The translations under genes were made by a program, and so were the position numbers. Shown here in pieces: positions 26,941-36,529 of a stretch of DNA of 64,000 nucleotides; position 1 is the first letter of the stretch, and each line of letters opens with the position of its first letter. The notes under the pieces were generated by a model that was not told the DNA's origin, did not search any database, and saw only the letters and a list, made by a program, of their open reading frames with translations. Source of the stretch: Pseudomonas petrae (GTDB taxonomy: Bacteria; Pseudomonadota; Gammaproteobacteria; Pseudomonadales; Pseudomonadaceae); assembly GCF_021728295.1 (NCBI RefSeq), contig NZ_JAKJXE010000001.1, positions 766,553 to 830,552 of the forward strand, written 5' to 3'.

Positions 26941-26982
26941 GCACCTAAAAGTAAGCATCTAAAAGTAAGCACCAACAAGTGA
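26941..26982. repeat. Three tandem 14-base repeats
   Basis: GCACCTAAAAGTAA, GCATCTAAAAGTAA and GCACCAACAAGTGA follow one another without gaps between the permease stop and the regulator start. Copies one and two differ at one base; the third is more divergent. The unit resembles the 3' end of the permease gene (GAAAAGTAA at 26919-26927), suggesting duplication of the stop-codon region. Confidence 0.8.
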
Positions 26983-26992
26983 GCGTGGACCG

Positions 26993-27670
26993 ATGCGTGT
27001 CCTGATTATCGAAGACGAAGAGAAAACCGCCGATTACCTGCACCGGGGCCTGACCGAGCAGGGCTACACCACCGACGTCGCGCGCGAAGGCATTGAAGGC
27101 CTGCACATGGCGCTGGAAAGCGAATACGCGGTGATCATTCTCGACGTCATGCTGCCGGGCCTTGATGGCTACGGCGTGCTGCGCGCGCTGCGTGCGCGCA
27201 AGCAGACGCCGGTGATCATGCTGACCGCCCGCGAGAACGTTGACGATCGCATTCGCGGCCTGCGCGAAGGCGCTGATGATTACCTGGGCAAGCCCTTTTC
27301 GTTTCTGGAACTGGTGGCGCGCCTGCAAGCCCTGACCCGGCGCAGCGGCGGCCACGAGCCGGTGCAGATCAGCGTCGCCGATCTATGGATCGACCTGATC
27401 AGCCGCAAGGCCACGCGGGCCGGCTTGCGTCTGGACCTCACCGCCAAGGAGTTCTCGCTGCTCAGCGTACTGGCCCGGCGCCAGGGGGAAATCCTGTCGA
27501 AGACGTCGATTGCCGAGATGGTCTGGGACGTGAATTTCGACAGCGATGCCAACGTCGTCGAAGTCGCGATCAAACGCCTGCGCGCCAAGCTCGACGGGCC
27601 GTTCGAGCAGAAACTGCTGCACACCATTCGCGGTATGGGCTACGTGCTGGAGAGCCGTCGTGTCGACTAA
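26993..27670 (+). CDS. OmpR-family response regulator, heavy-metal (CusR/CopR) type
   Basis: The 225-residue protein has a receiver domain (1 to about 115) with the acidic pair Glu7/Asp8, phosphoacceptor Asp51 and Lys100, and an OmpR winged helix (about 125-220) ending IRGMGYVLE. Its closest named relatives by eye are CusR, CopR and IrlR. It probably controls the pump operon through the dyad at 22523-22540 and is followed, with an 11-base overlap, by its sensor kinase. Confidence 0.92.
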   Translation: MRVLIIEDEEKTADYLHRGLTEQGYTTDVAREGIEGLHMALESEYAVIILDVMLPGLDGYGVLRALRARKQTPVIMLTARENVDDRIRGLREGADDYLGKPFSFLELVARLQALTRRSGGHEPVQISVADLWIDLISRKATRAGLRLDLTAKEFSLLSVLARRQGEILSKTSIAEMVWDVNFDSDANVVEVAIKRLRAKLDGPFEQKLLHTIRGMGYVLESRRVD

Positions 27671-29024
27671 TTCCATCGCCCTGCGCCTGAGCGGCATGTT
27701 CGCCCTCGTGGCGTTGCTGGTGTTTCTGTTGATCGGCTGGGCGCTGTACCTGCAAGTGGATAAGGGCCTGGGTCTGCTGCCGGAAGCCGAAGTCGATGCC
27801 CGTTACAGCGTGCTCGAATCGGCCGTCCAGCGGTACGGAACGCCCGAGCACTGGGCGAAAATCAACGCCAAGCTCAGGCTGCTCAGCGAGGAAGACAAAC
27901 GCCTGCGCTTCTGGGTGGTCAGCGACAACCCGACCTATGAATTCGGCAACCCGGACGCGGAAATCCGCGCCTTCGCCAAAGGCCCGCTGGGCATGCGCGA
28001 CCTGAACCTGAGCGGCCATGATTACCCGTTCAAGGTGCTTGTCAGTCAGTTCCCGGCGAAAGATCAACGCCCGCCGCTGCGTTTTCTGACAGCGGTGGAC
28101 ACCGAAACCTTCTGGCAGACCCAACATTCCCTGCTTGTCGCGCTGATCAGTCTGGCGGCCGTTGGCATCCTGCTCGCGTCTGCGCTGGGTTACTGGGTGG
28201 CGCGCATCGGCCTGAAACCGCTGACGGCGCTGTCCCTGGAGGCGCGCAAACTGACGCCGCCGCGGTTGAGCGGGCGCCTGAAATTGTCGCAGTTGCCGCC
28301 GGAACTGGATCAGTTTGTGACCTCGTTTAACTCGACGCTGGATCGGGTCGAGCAAGCCTATTCGCGGCTGGAATCGTTCAACGCAGACGTCGCCCACGAG
28401 TTGCGCTCTCCCCTGACCAATCTTATCGGCCAGACCCAGGTGGCGTTGACCCGAGGGCGTTCGGCCGAGCATTACTTCGAGGTGCTGCAATCGAACCTCG
28501 AAGAGCTGGAACGACTGCGCTCGATCATCAATGACATGTTGTTTCTCGCCAGCGCCGACCAGGGCAGCAAGGCCACACAACTGACCCAGGCCTCACTCGC
28601 TCAGGAAGTGGCGAAGACCCTGGATTACCTGGATTTCATTCTGGAAGACGCGCAAGTGCAGGTTGAGGTGCGTGGGGATGCCAACGCGCCCATCGAAACC
28701 GCGCACTTGCGCCGGGCGCTGATCAACCTGCTGCACAACGCGGTGCAGCACACCTCGCCGGGGCAGTTGATTCATGTGGACATACGCGATGAGGGCGATC
28801 ACGTCAGCATCGGCGTGACCAACCCCGGCGCGCCGATCGCCGGGGAACATCTGCCCAAGTTATTCGAGCGCTTCTACCGGGTGGACGCCTCGCGCAGCAA
28901 CAGCGGCGCCAACCACGGGCTCGGCCTGGCAATCGTCAAAGCCATCGCGCTGATGCACGGCGGCACCGTGTTCGTGCGCAGCGAGCATGGCGTGAATACG
29001 TTCGGGATCAATTTGCCGAGTTGA
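27660..29024 (+). CDS. Sensor histidine kinase, heavy-metal (CusS/CopS) type
   Basis: Read from a GTG at 27660 (GGAGAG upstream, 11-base overlap with the regulator) the kinase is 454 residues. Two transmembrane helices (about 8-30 and 157-179) bracket a periplasmic sensor of about 125 residues; then a HAMP domain, the dimerisation box with His246 in NADVAHELRSPLTNL, and the ATPase domain with N and G boxes (LINLLHNAVQHT, NHGLGLAIVKA). The periplasmic part has no histidine-rich metal cluster that I can see, so the ligand remains open. Confidence 0.92.
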   Translation: MSTNSIALRLSGMFALVALLVFLLIGWALYLQVDKGLGLLPEAEVDARYSVLESAVQRYGTPEHWAKINAKLRLLSEEDKRLRFWVVSDNPTYEFGNPDAEIRAFAKGPLGMRDLNLSGHDYPFKVLVSQFPAKDQRPPLRFLTAVDTETFWQTQHSLLVALISLAAVGILLASALGYWVARIGLKPLTALSLEARKLTPPRLSGRLKLSQLPPELDQFVTSFNSTLDRVEQAYSRLESFNADVAHELRSPLTNLIGQTQVALTRGRSAEHYFEVLQSNLEELERLRSIINDMLFLASADQGSKATQLTQASLAQEVAKTLDYLDFILEDAQVQVEVRGDANAPIETAHLRRALINLLHNAVQHTSPGQLIHVDIRDEGDHVSIGVTNPGAPIAGEHLPKLFERFYRVDASRSNSGANHGLGLAIVKAIALMHGGTVFVRSEHGVNTFGINLPS

Positions 29025-29046
29025 GGTGGGCGTCTGGATTGCCCTG

Positions 29047-29105
29047 ATCGCTCCCACGCTGAGCGTGAGGAACGATCAGCAGGTAAACCGTGAGGAACGA
29101 TTAGC
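29047..29105. repeat. Degenerate intergenic repeat
   Basis: GTGAGGAACGATCAGC (29065-29080) recurs with one change at 29090-29105, preceded by TCCCACGCTGAGCGTG. The unit is related to the larger palindromic element at 50638-50749. It sits between the sensor kinase and the next, convergent gene. Confidence 0.6.
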
Positions 29106-29128
29106 CTGCCGATCAGGCCAGACGGCGA

Positions 29129-29470
29129 TCAACCCTTCTTCACAAACTCCGATTTCAACTTCATCGCGCCGATGCCGTCGATTTTGCAGTCGATGTCATG
29201 ATCGCCGTCCACCAGGCGGATGTTTTTGACCTTGGTGCCGACCTTGACCACCAGCGACGAGCCTTTGACCTTCAGGTCTTTGATGACCGTGACGGTGTCG
29301 CCGTCCTGCAGCGTGTTGCCCACTGCGTCCTTGATCACCTTGGCGTCATCGCCCGCTTCGGCGCTGGCGCCGTCAGCCGACCACTCGTGGGCACATTCCG
29401 GGCACACGAGCTGGCTACCATCTTCGTAGGTGTACTCGGAACTGCATTTTGGGCACGGCGGTAAGCTCAC
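29129..29470 (-). CDS. yjdM: PhnA/YjdM-family zinc-ribbon protein
   Basis: The 113-residue protein has an N-terminal zinc ribbon (CPKC at 6-9, CPEC at 23-26) and a C-terminal beta-barrel domain (about 43-112, starting [27 protein letters not shown] broken here after a few residues into the KOW-like fold). The family was once named phosphonate-related (PhnA) but its function is unclear; it is not the phosphonoacetate hydrolase. No phosphonate genes are near. Confidence 0.88.
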   Translation of the reverse strand: MSLPPCPKCSSEYTYEDGSQLVCPECAHEWSADGASAEAGDDAKVIKDAVGNTLQDGDTVTVIKDLKVKGSSLVVKVGTKVKNIRLVDGDHDIDCKIDGIGAMKLKSEFVKKG

Positions 29471-29622
29471 GGCGAATCTCGCATCAGATAAATAGGCGCA
29501 GGATTATAAGGGTTTTTACCCACCTGAGGAGCGGGCGCCTGAAAACGCTGGAAACATCGCCCGCTGCGGTAGTCTCAATCGCAAGCGCGGCGAGATGCCG
29601 TGGTCAGGGCGAGGACTCAGCA

Positions 29623-30045
29623 ATGAACGATCCATTTGACCTGCAACGATTTGTCGATGCGCAAGCGTCGACGCACGAAAGTGCACTGGCGGAGCTGAAA
29701 TCCGGGCGTAAACAGTCGCACTGGATGTGGTTCGTGTTCCCGCAACTGGCGGGTCTGGGCCACAGCGACATGGCCCGGCGGTACGGGATCAGTGGGCGTG
29801 ACGAGGCGACTGCCTACTTGCAGCATTCGGTATTGGGCGAACGGTTGGCGCGCTGTTGCGAGGCGTTGCTTCAATGGAAAGACCGCAGCGCCATGCAGAT
29901 CATGGGCTCGCCGGATGACATGAAACTGCGATCAAGCATGACGCTGTTCGCGGCGGTGGCGCCGGATCAAGCGGTTTTCCGGGACGTGCTGGAGGCGTTT
30001 TTTGGAGGTAAGCCGGACAGTGTGACCTTGTCGAAGCTGGCTTGA
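29623..30045 (+). CDS. DUF1810 (YPO/YcaQ-independent small) family protein
   Basis: The 140-residue protein matches the DUF1810 pattern: DPFDLQRFVDAQ at the start, then ELKSGRKQSHWMWFVFPQ, and DDMKLRSSMTLF near residue 100. The family is widespread and of unknown biochemical role; a calpastatin-like label seen in some databases is not informative. GAGGA lies seven bases before the ATG at 29623. Confidence 0.86.
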   Translation: MNDPFDLQRFVDAQASTHESALAELKSGRKQSHWMWFVFPQLAGLGHSDMARRYGISGRDEATAYLQHSVLGERLARCCEALLQWKDRSAMQIMGSPDDMKLRSSMTLFAAVAPDQAVFRDVLEAFFGGKPDSVTLSKLA

Positions 30046-30137
30046 GCAATATTCAGCGAGCCGTCCTGACATGAGCGTTGATCGCCTGATGAGACACGCC
30101 TGGACGAACGCAAGTCTGCGGGTGTATCGCGATCAGT

Positions 30138-30226
30138 TGTAGGAGCGCGCTTGCCCGCGAACAGGGGAGGACCAGCTTAATATCAATGACTGATACGACG
30201 TCTTCGCGGGCAAGCGCGCTCCTACA
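30138..30226. repeat. Paired REP element, type A
   Basis: GCGCGCTTGCCCGCGA at the left (within 30139-30160) and its inverse at the right (30204-30226) face each other across about 43 bases. This is the classic Pseudomonas REP doublet (BIME). It lies between convergent genes and could also stabilise transcript ends. Confidence 0.9.
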
Positions 30227-30343
30227 GTTGACTGTGTATGGCCAGAAGGTGCGGCAGCCGCGAGTTCGGGTCATGCCCTCCTCGCCGCGCCACGGGTGAA
30301 ACCCACAGGATTCAGTGCGCCAGCAGCACCATCCAGCCAGCCC

Positions 30344-31231
30344 TTACGCCAGCGCCGTGTCCATCACCATCATCAAGCAGAACCCGACCAGCAATCCGAA
30401 GCTGGCGATTTTGTCGTGTCCGTTGCGCCGGGATTCGGGGATGATTTCGTGGGTCACCACCAGCAGCATCGCCCCGGCCGCCAGCGCCAGTCCCACCGGT
30501 AACAGCACTGCGGCCACTTCCACCAGCCAGGCGCAGAGCACTGCGAACACAGGCTCGACCAACCCGGACGCCGCGCCGATCAGGAACGCCTTGAGCCGCG
30601 ACATGCCGGCCGCCGCCAGCACCAGCGCGATCACCAGCCCTTCCGGCACGTCCTGCAGGGCAATACCCATCGCCAGGCTGTCGGCGTGGGCCAGACCACC
30701 ACCCGCCGACACGCCCACCGCCATGCCTTCGGGAATGTTGTGGGCAATGATGGCGATGACAAACAGCCAGATATTCGAGGGGATCGCCGGTTTCCCGGCC
30801 ACCTCCGACAACTGCGGCCCCCTGGAAACCAGCGTGTCTACCAGAAATAACCCGGCCGCCCCGAGCAGTATCCCGAAGCTGACCAACGCCCCGGCGCCCC
30901 AAGGGGTAAAGCCCAGATCGTGGGCCGCGCCCAGGCCCGGCACAATCAACGAAAACGCTGTCGCCGCCAGCATGATGCCGGCGCCGAAACCCAGCAGGCC
31001 GTCGGACACCGCCACCGGCATGCTGCGGATCACCAGCACCGGCACGGCGCCCAGGGCAGTGCCCAACGCGCAGATGGCGCCGCCTTCCAGCGCTCGCAAC
31101 ATTCTGGGCTCGAGCGCCACCCACGAAAGTCCCTGGGCCACCAGCAAACCGGTGCCGACGAGCACCAGAATCGAGCCCAATGCCAGCCGCAATAACCGCA
31201 CGCTGCCGAGAGCCAGTATGTCCGAGCGCAT
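30344..31231 (-). CDS. ZIP-family divalent metal transporter
   Basis: The 295-residue membrane protein has the ZIP metal-site motif HNIPEGMAVG in the fourth helix and LQDVPEGLVIAL in the fifth, the pair that binds the transported metal. It begins 30 bases after sodM, in the position of PA4467 in P. aeruginosa, and is part of the Fur-controlled fagA operon. Manganese or zinc uptake for the Mn-type superoxide dismutase during iron shortage is a reasonable inference. Confidence 0.88.
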   Translation of the reverse strand: MRSDILALGSVRLLRLALGSILVLVGTGLLVAQGLSWVALEPRMLRALEGGAICALGTALGAVPVLVIRSMPVAVSDGLLGFGAGIMLAATAFSLIVPGLGAAHDLGFTPWGAGALVSFGILLGAAGLFLVDTLVSRGPQLSEVAGKPAIPSNIWLFVIAIIAHNIPEGMAVGVSAGGGLAHADSLAMGIALQDVPEGLVIALVLAAAGMSRLKAFLIGAASGLVEPVFAVLCAWLVEVAAVLLPVGLALAAGAMLLVVTHEIIPESRRNGHDKIASFGLLVGFCLMMVMDTALA

Positions 31232-31260
31232 AAATCGCCTTATTCGAGGTCTGGGAGGTT

Positions 31261-31872
31261 TCAGCCGAGCGCCGCTGCGTAGCGCCTGGACACTTCATCC
31301 CAGTTCACGACGTTGTAGAACGCGGCGATGTATTCAGGACGACGGTTCTGGTAGCGCAGGTAATAAGCATGCTCCCAGACGTCCAGCCCGAGGATCGGCG
31401 TATTGCCGTTCATGAGCGGGCTGTCCTGATTGCCGCTGCTTTCCACGACGAGCTTTTTGCCCGGAGTGACGCTCAGCCAGGCCCAGCCGCTGCCGAAACG
31501 GGTCAGCGCTGCTTTGGTGAAAGCGTCCTTGAACGCCTCGAATCCGCCCACCTGTTCGTTGATCGCCGTCGCCAGCGCACCGCTTGGCGCACCGCCACCT
31601 TGTGGGCTCATGACTTCCCAGAACAGCGAATGGTTGGCGTGACCTCCGCCCTGATTGATCACCGCTGGGCGCAGTTTTTCCGGAAGTTCGGCGACGCTGG
31701 CAACCAGCTTCTCGATGGGCCACTCCGCGTATTCAGTGCCGTCGACCGCCGCGTTCAGGTTGTTGATGTAGGTCTGATGGTGCTTGCTGTAGTGAATCTC
31801 CATGGTCTGCGCGTCGATGTGGGGTTCGAGCGCATCGTAAGCGTAGGGCAAGGCAGGCAAGGTAAAGGGCAT
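31261..31872 (-). CDS. sodM: Manganese superoxide dismutase
   Basis: The 203-residue enzyme turns superoxide into oxygen and peroxide. Metal ligands are His27, His81, Asp164 and His168 (DVWEHAY). The active-site glutamine comes from the C-terminal domain (GNQDSPL), which marks the Mn type rather than the Fe type. The start at 31872 has GGAG nine bases upstream; the frame is open further but without homology. It is the third gene of the operon fagA-orfX-sodM-ZIP, used when iron is scarce and Fe-SOD cannot be made. Confidence 0.95.
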   Translation of the reverse strand: MPFTLPALPYAYDALEPHIDAQTMEIHYSKHHQTYINNLNAAVDGTEYAEWPIEKLVASVAELPEKLRPAVINQGGGHANHSLFWEVMSPQGGGAPSGALATAINEQVGGFEAFKDAFTKAALTRFGSGWAWLSVTPGKKLVVESSGNQDSPLMNGNTPILGLDVWEHAYYLRYQNRRPEYIAAFYNVVNWDEVSRRYAAALG

Positions 31873-31873
31873 G

Positions 31874-32335
31874 TCAGTGGACTCCAAACGAGAGGGTGCC
31901 GGCGCGGGCAGCGTGGTGCTGAAGCGCCGAGCGGGAATGTTCGCCGCTGCTGTTGAGCAGACGTTGAGTGCGTGGGTACTCGCCGTATTGGCCGACAAAA
32001 CCCAAGAGTTCGCTGTAGGTTTTATTGCTGTGCCGCAGCGCTGCCTGTCGCAGGGCGGGCGTCATTTGCGGATCCTGAATCACATTCAACAGGCGCTGAT
32101 GGACGGCGCAGAGGTATTCGGCGCTCTCCTCCGGCTGACCCAGGCTCAGGTGCAGATCCGCCAGGTTGTGGTGCGAAATCACAAACGCCGCCACGGCTTC
32201 ATCGGCGACGCTCCAGCGGTCGAAGAGCACCTGCGCCAGCGCGAGGGCCTGCAGGTACAGCTCGCGGGCATCGATCAGGTCGCCTCGGTTGAAGCTGCTG
32301 TTACCGCTCAGGATGGTACGTTTCCATTGCTCCAT
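31874..32335 (-). CDS. Conserved helical protein between fagA and sodM (PA4469-like, orfX)
   Basis: The 153-residue protein is rich in helix-forming residues, with a TPR-like stretch ([19 protein letters not shown]) and a second one near [17 protein letters not shown]. Function is unknown; the gene is known from the P. aeruginosa sodM operon. GAGGA eight bases before the ATG at 32335 fixes the start, although the frame continues to a GTG at 32350 that overlaps the fagA stop. Its stop lies directly before the sodM start. Confidence 0.75.
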   Translation of the reverse strand: MEQWKRTILSGNSSFNRGDLIDARELYLQALALAQVLFDRWSVADEAVAAFVISHHNLADLHLSLGQPEESAEYLCAVHQRLLNVIQDPQMTPALRQAALRHSNKTYSELLGFVGQYGEYPRTQRLLNSSGEHSRSALQHHAARAGTLSFGVH

Positions 32336-32346
32336 GGCACAGGTCC

Positions 32347-32778
32347 TCACGAGTGGCGCCGGCGATCAGAAGCCGTCGGCAGGGCGTTTTGCGGATTCGA
32401 TGGCGCGGGTTCCGTCAGAGGAATCGACGGCAGCAGCGCGCAGGTCGCCAAGCGCTGGGCGAAGGCCTGAACGCGTTGCCGTTGCGCAGCGGATTCGGCG
32501 AGTGCCTGCATATCACGCAGGGGACGCCATGCCTGGTCCAGGCACAGACAACGCCAATGCCAGGGCAGCGCGGTGTCGCTGGCGGTGTCGATCAGCAGGC
32601 GAAAGGTGCTTTCACAGATGAGGGATTTGGGCGTGGCGGTAAAGCGCGCCAGATAGCGACCTTCCGCAAGGTAGTGTTCGATGAGCCGCGGTTCGTCCGG
32701 ATCCAGCGCGCAACGAATCCGCAGACTCAATGCGCGCCAGTTTTCCAGGTACGGCGACTCGTGCAGAACAGTACCCAT
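32347..32778 (-). CDS. fagA: Fur-associated gene A product
   Basis: The 143-residue soluble protein is like P. aeruginosa FagA (PA4471), the first gene of the Fur-repressed sodM operon. Its role is not established. Visible features are a tryptophan- and arginine-rich middle (ALPWHWRCLCLDQAWRP) with two cysteines, and a Pro-rich disordered tail. The ATG lies 17 bases after a strong Fur box. In the operon I know, fumC follows; here orfX follows at once. Confidence 0.78.
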   Translation of the reverse strand: MGTVLHESPYLENWRALSLRIRCALDPDEPRLIEHYLAEGRYLARFTATPKSLICESTFRLLIDTASDTALPWHWRCLCLDQAWRPLRDMQALAESAAQRQRVQAFAQRLATCALLPSIPLTEPAPSNPQNALPTASDRRRHS

Positions 32779-32794
32779 GACCGAGGCCCACTTA

Positions 32795-32813
32795 ACTAAT
32801 GAGATTCATTATT
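32795..32813 (-). promoter_or_regulatory. Fur box and promoter of the fagA-sodM operon
   Basis: The 19 bases match the consensus Fur site at 14 of 19 positions; the core AATGAGATTCATTATT matches 13 of 16. It overlaps a likely promoter read on the minus strand (TTGATT near 32834-32829, TAATGA near 32813-32808), so iron-loaded Fur would block transcription. Confidence 0.8.
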
Positions 32814-32884
32814 AAATGAGTTTAAGAATCAACACAACCCCGGCGAGGTATTGAGATCATGCGCTGGCCTCAAGCACACTCAAC

Positions 32885-32973
32885 TGCAGGAGCGCGCTTG
32901 CCCGCCAATCGCAGTGGATCAGCTCCATTTTCTGTGACTGACACCCCGACATTCGCGGGCAAGCGCGCTCCTA
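32885..32973. repeat. Paired REP element, type A
   Basis: Inverted copies of GCGCGCTTGCCCGC (left arm near 32885-32906, right arm 32955-32973) are separated by about 48 bases. It lies between the fagA promoter and the pmbA terminator. Confidence 0.88.
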
Positions 32974-33010
32974 GAGGGTCCGGGTGTGACATAAATCGAA
33001 AAACCCTCAC

Positions 33011-33044
33011 AAAAAAGGCCCGCACCGAGATCGGGGCAGGCCTT
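33011..33044 (-). terminator. Terminator of pmbA
   Basis: On the minus strand, stem AAGGCC...GGCCTT with an inner extension (TGCCCCGA/TCGGTGCG) is followed by a T-run at 33016-33011. It lies 29 bases past the pmbA stop. Confidence 0.85.
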
Positions 33045-33072
33045 GGGGATGAAGCGCTAAAGCAGAGCGAAC

Positions 33073-34419
33073 TCAGCTGCCCGCGACCATCATCTTCTCG
33101 ATCAGCACAGAGCCGGTGCGGATGTTGCTGCGCAGTTCCAGATCACTGCCCACCGCAATGATCTGCTTGAACATGTCGCGCATGTTGCCGGCGATGGTCA
33201 CTTCCTGAACCGCGAACTGGATCTCGCCGTTCTCGACCCAGAAACCTGCCGCACCGCGAGAATAATCGCCGGTGACCATGTTCAGCCCACTGCCCATCAA
33301 CTCCGTGACCAGCAGCCCGCGTCCCATTCGGCGGATCAGCGCCGCCTGGTCTTCAGTGCCGTGGCTGACGAACAGGTTATGCACGCCACCCGCGTTCGCG
33401 GTGCTCGGCAGGCTGAGTTTGCGGCCCGAATACGTGCTGAGGATGTAGGAAACCAGATCGCCGTTTTCGACGAACGGCTTGGCATAGGTCGCCAGGCCGT
33501 CGCCGTCGAAGGCGGAGCTGCCCATGGCGCCGACCAGATGCGGGCGCTCGTCGATGGTCATCCACTCGGGGAACAGGCGCTGACCGATCGCCCCTTCGAG
33601 GAACGACGACTTGCGATACAGGTTGCCGCCGGAAATCGCGCCCAGAAAACTGCCGAACAGACCGCCCGCCAGCTCCGCGGAGAACAGCACCGGCACTTCG
33701 CAGGTCGGCACCGGCCGTGCGCCCAGTCGGCTCGCGGCGCGCTCGGCGGCTTTCTGGCCGATGAGTTTGGCATCCATCAGCAGCTCGCCACGGCGATTGA
33801 CGTCATACCAGTAGTCGCGCTGCATCTGCCCTTCGCCTTCGGCGATCATCACGCAGCTCAGGCTGTGACGGGTCGACGCATAACCGCCGATGAAACCGTG
33901 ACTGTTGCCGTAGACGCGGCAGCCCTGATGCACGTTCAGCGTGGTGCCGTCGGCGTTCTTGATCCGGCTGTCGGCGTCGAAGGCAGCGGCTTCGCAGATC
34001 AGCGCGCGTTCGATGGCCTGCTCGGGGGTGATGTCCCACGGGTGATAAAGATCGAAATCCGGTTGGTCTTTCGCCATCAATGCGGCATCGGCGAGACCCG
34101 AGGCCTCGTCTTCCGACGTGTGTTTGGCGATGGCCAGCGCGGCAGCAACGGTCTCGCGAATGGCATCGGGGCCGCTCGCGGAGGTGCTGGCCGAACCCTT
34201 GCGGTGGCCGACGTACAAGGTGATGCCGAAACCCTGATCACGGTTGAATTCGACTGTCTCGACTTCGCGCTGGCGAACCGTGGTGGACAGGCCCTGCTCC
34301 AGCGACACGGCGACTTCGCACGCGGTGGCGCCCTGACGTTTGGCTTCGGCGACGATCTGCTCGACCTGCTGCTGCAATGCCGGCAAAGCCTGCGGGCCGA
34401 CGGTTTCTGATGCACTCAT
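33073..34419 (-). CDS. pmbA: Metalloprotease subunit PmbA (TldE)
   Basis: The 448-residue protein is the partner of TldD; together they form a heterodimeric protease that unfolds and trims peptides such as microcin B17 precursor and the antitoxin CcdA. PmbA has the same fold ([33 protein letters not shown]) but lacks the zinc motif of TldD. GGAG six bases before the ATG at 34419 fixes the start. The gene diverges from yjgA. Confidence 0.95.
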   Translation of the reverse strand: MSASETVGPQALPALQQQVEQIVAEAKRQGATACEVAVSLEQGLSTTVRQREVETVEFNRDQGFGITLYVGHRKGSASTSASGPDAIRETVAAALAIAKHTSEDEASGLADAALMAKDQPDFDLYHPWDITPEQAIERALICEAAAFDADSRIKNADGTTLNVHQGCRVYGNSHGFIGGYASTRHSLSCVMIAEGEGQMQRDYWYDVNRRGELLMDAKLIGQKAAERAASRLGARPVPTCEVPVLFSAELAGGLFGSFLGAISGGNLYRKSSFLEGAIGQRLFPEWMTIDERPHLVGAMGSSAFDGDGLATYAKPFVENGDLVSYILSTYSGRKLSLPSTANAGGVHNLFVSHGTEDQAALIRRMGRGLLVTELMGSGLNMVTGDYSRGAAGFWVENGEIQFAVQEVTIAGNMRDMFKQIIAVGSDLELRSNIRTGSVLIEKMMVAGS

Positions 34420-34512
34420 GACGTTCTCCATCAAATTCTGATTTCAGCAGCCGGGCCGGACAATCGGTCCCTGACTGGTTATCATGGCGGCGTTTATTTG
34501 CGGACGGCCCCC

Positions 34513-35034
34513 ATGGTTGATTCTTACGACGACTCCTTCGACGGAGAGAAAAGCAAAACCCAGGTCAAACGAGAGCTTCACGCTCTGGTGGAGCTGGGCG
34601 AACGCTTGACGACATTCAAGCCCGATGTGCTGGCCAAGCTGCCTTTGACCGACCCTTTGCGTCGGGCATTGGCCGATGCTTCCAAGCACACCGCGCACAT
34701 TGCGCGCAAACGCCACATTCAATTCATCGGCAAGCTGATGCGCGATCAGGATCTGGATGAAATCCTGGTGCTGCTCGATCAGCTTGACGCCTCTACGCGC
34801 CAGTACAACGAGCGCTTCCACAATCTGGAACGCTGGCGTGATCGCCTGGTGACCGGTACCGACGACGTGCTTGAGCAGTTCGTCAGCGAATACCCGGACG
34901 CCGACCGTCAGCAACTGCGCTCGCTGATCCGTCAGGCTCAGCATGAAGCTGCGCAGAACAAGGCCCCTACCGCGACCCGCAAAATCTTCAAATACATCCG
35001 CGAGCTAGACGAAAGCAAACGCGGACTGCGCTAA
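34513..35034 (+). CDS. yjgA: Ribosome-associated protein YjgA (DarP)
   Basis: The 173-residue protein is an all-helical DUF615 family member: [33 protein letters not shown] and the C-terminal [12 protein letters not shown]. In E. coli it binds late pre-50S ribosomal particles. The start is the ATG at 34513, after GGACGG. It is flanked by pmbA and tldD in the usual Pseudomonas order but transcribed against both. Confidence 0.93.
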   Translation: MVDSYDDSFDGEKSKTQVKRELHALVELGERLTTFKPDVLAKLPLTDPLRRALADASKHTAHIARKRHIQFIGKLMRDQDLDEILVLLDQLDASTRQYNERFHNLERWRDRLVTGTDDVLEQFVSEYPDADRQQLRSLIRQAQHEAAQNKAPTATRKIFKYIRELDESKRGLR

Positions 35035-35071
35035 AAAATTGCTGCGCCGTTTGAATCACTCAACCGGCGCA
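35034..35071 (-). terminator. Terminator of tldD
   Basis: A 7-base stem (TGCGCCG/CGGCGCA, 35043-35049 with 35065-35071) is followed on the minus strand, after four bases, by six T. The T-run overlaps the yjgA stop codon. Confidence 0.6.
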
Positions 35072-35084
35072 AGCCCCTCAACTA

Positions 35085-36527
35085 TCAAGCCCCGCCTGTG
35101 CCGCCAACGGTGATCGCATCGATCTTCAGGGTCGGCTGACCGACGCCTACCGGCACCGATTGACCGTCCTTGCCGCAGGTGCCGACTCCGCTGTCCAGGG
35201 ACAGATCGTTGCCGACCATTGACACGCGACTCATGCATTCCGGACCGTTGCCAATCAGCGTCGCGCCCTTGACCGGTGCGGTGATTTTGCCGTCTTCGAT
35301 CAGATAAGCCTCGCTGGTGGAGAACACGAACTTGCCGCTGGTGATGTCCACCTGCCCGCCGCCGAGGTTGGCGCAGTAGATGCCGCGCTTGACCGAGGCG
35401 ATGATTTCCGCCGGATCGCTCTGGCCGCCGAGCATGTAGGTATTGGTCATGCGCGGCATCGGCAGGTGCGCGTAGGACTCGCGACGACCATTACCCGTGC
35501 GCGCGACGCCCATCAGACGCGCGTTGAGCTTGTCTTGCATGTAGCCCTTGAGCACGCCGTTTTCGATCAGCGTGGTGCACTCGGTCGGGGTGCCCTCGTC
35601 ATCGACGGTCAGGGAGCCGCGTCGATCCGCCAGGGTGCCGTCATCGACGATGGTGCAGAGTTTCGACGCAACCATCTCGCCCATGCGACCGCTGTAAGCC
35701 GAGCTGCCCTTGCGGTTGAAGTCGCCCTCGAGGCCGTGGCCGACCGCTTCGTGCAACAACACGCCAGACCAGCCGGAGCCCAGTACCACCGGCAACGTGC
35801 CAGCCGGGGCCGGAATGGCTTCGAGATTGACCAGCGCCTGACGCAGCGCCTCACGGGCATAGCCCATGGCGCGGTCGTCGCTGAGGAAATAACGGTAATC
35901 GGTGCGACCGCCGCCGCCGTGTCCGCCGCGCTCACGACGGCCGTTCTGCTCGACGATCACGCTGACGTTGAAGCGCACCAGCGGACGTACGTCGGCGGCA
36001 AGACCGCCGTCAGTGGACGCCACAAGAATGCGTTCCCAGACACCGGCCATACTCACGGTGACTTGCTGAATACGCGGGTCCAGCGCACGGGTGGCGGCGT
36101 CGACGCGCTTGAGCAGTTCGACTTTCTCGGCGCGGGTCATGACTTCCAGCGGGTTGTCCGGCGCGTACAGCTGGGCGACGTCCTGGGTGGTGAACGCCTG
36201 AACGCGGCCGTTCTGGCCGGCGCGGGAAATCGAGCGAGCGGCACGGGCCGCCTGGGTCAGGGCTTCAGGAGTAATGGCGTTGCTGTAGGCGAAGCCGGTT
36301 TTCTCGCCTGACTGCGCGCGTACTCCGACGCCCTGGTCCAGGTTGAAACTGCCTTCCTTGACGATGCCGTCTTCCAGCGCCCAGGACTCGGAAATCTGCC
36401 CCTGAAAATACAGGTCGGCTGCGTCGATGCCTGGGCCGGCCAGCTCGCCGAGCACCGATTGCAGGCTGTCGATGCTCAGGCCGCCTGGTGCCAGAAGGTG
36501 TTCGCTGACAGAGGACAAGTGGCTCAT
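35085..36527 (-). CDS. tldD: Zinc metalloprotease TldD
   Basis: The 480-residue catalytic partner of PmbA carries the zinc motif [13 protein letters not shown] and a conserved cysteine near the C-terminus (GPECMSRVS). The GGAG five bases upstream selects the ATG at 36527 over the in-frame GTG at 36533, which overlaps the nitrilase stop. It is the last gene of the run mreBCD-maf-rng-yhdP-nitrilase-tldD. Confidence 0.95.
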   Translation of the reverse strand: MSHLSSVSEHLLAPGGLSIDSLQSVLGELAGPGIDAADLYFQGQISESWALEDGIVKEGSFNLDQGVGVRAQSGEKTGFAYSNAITPEALTQAARAARSISRAGQNGRVQAFTTQDVAQLYAPDNPLEVMTRAEKVELLKRVDAATRALDPRIQQVTVSMAGVWERILVASTDGGLAADVRPLVRFNVSVIVEQNGRRERGGHGGGGRTDYRYFLSDDRAMGYAREALRQALVNLEAIPAPAGTLPVVLGSGWSGVLLHEAVGHGLEGDFNRKGSSAYSGRMGEMVASKLCTIVDDGTLADRRGSLTVDDEGTPTECTTLIENGVLKGYMQDKLNARLMGVARTGNGRRESYAHLPMPRMTNTYMLGGQSDPAEIIASVKRGIYCANLGGGQVDITSGKFVFSTSEAYLIEDGKITAPVKGATLIGNGPECMSRVSMVGNDLSLDSGVGTCGKDGQSVPVGVGQPTLKIDAITVGGTGGA

Positions 36528-36529
36528 AT

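Noticed and set aside
29129..29470. Assignment as phosphonoacetate hydrolase
   Set aside because: The old PhnA name led to this label for the family, but the protein is a small zinc-ribbon protein with no phosphonate genes nearby.
33361..34410. A 349-codon open frame opposite pmbA, and similar long frames opposite rng, yhdP, phoD, gatA, gatB and fruA
   Set aside because: They lie wholly antisense to strongly conserved genes, have no ribosome binding sites or recognisable domains, and are the usual result of high-GC codon use.
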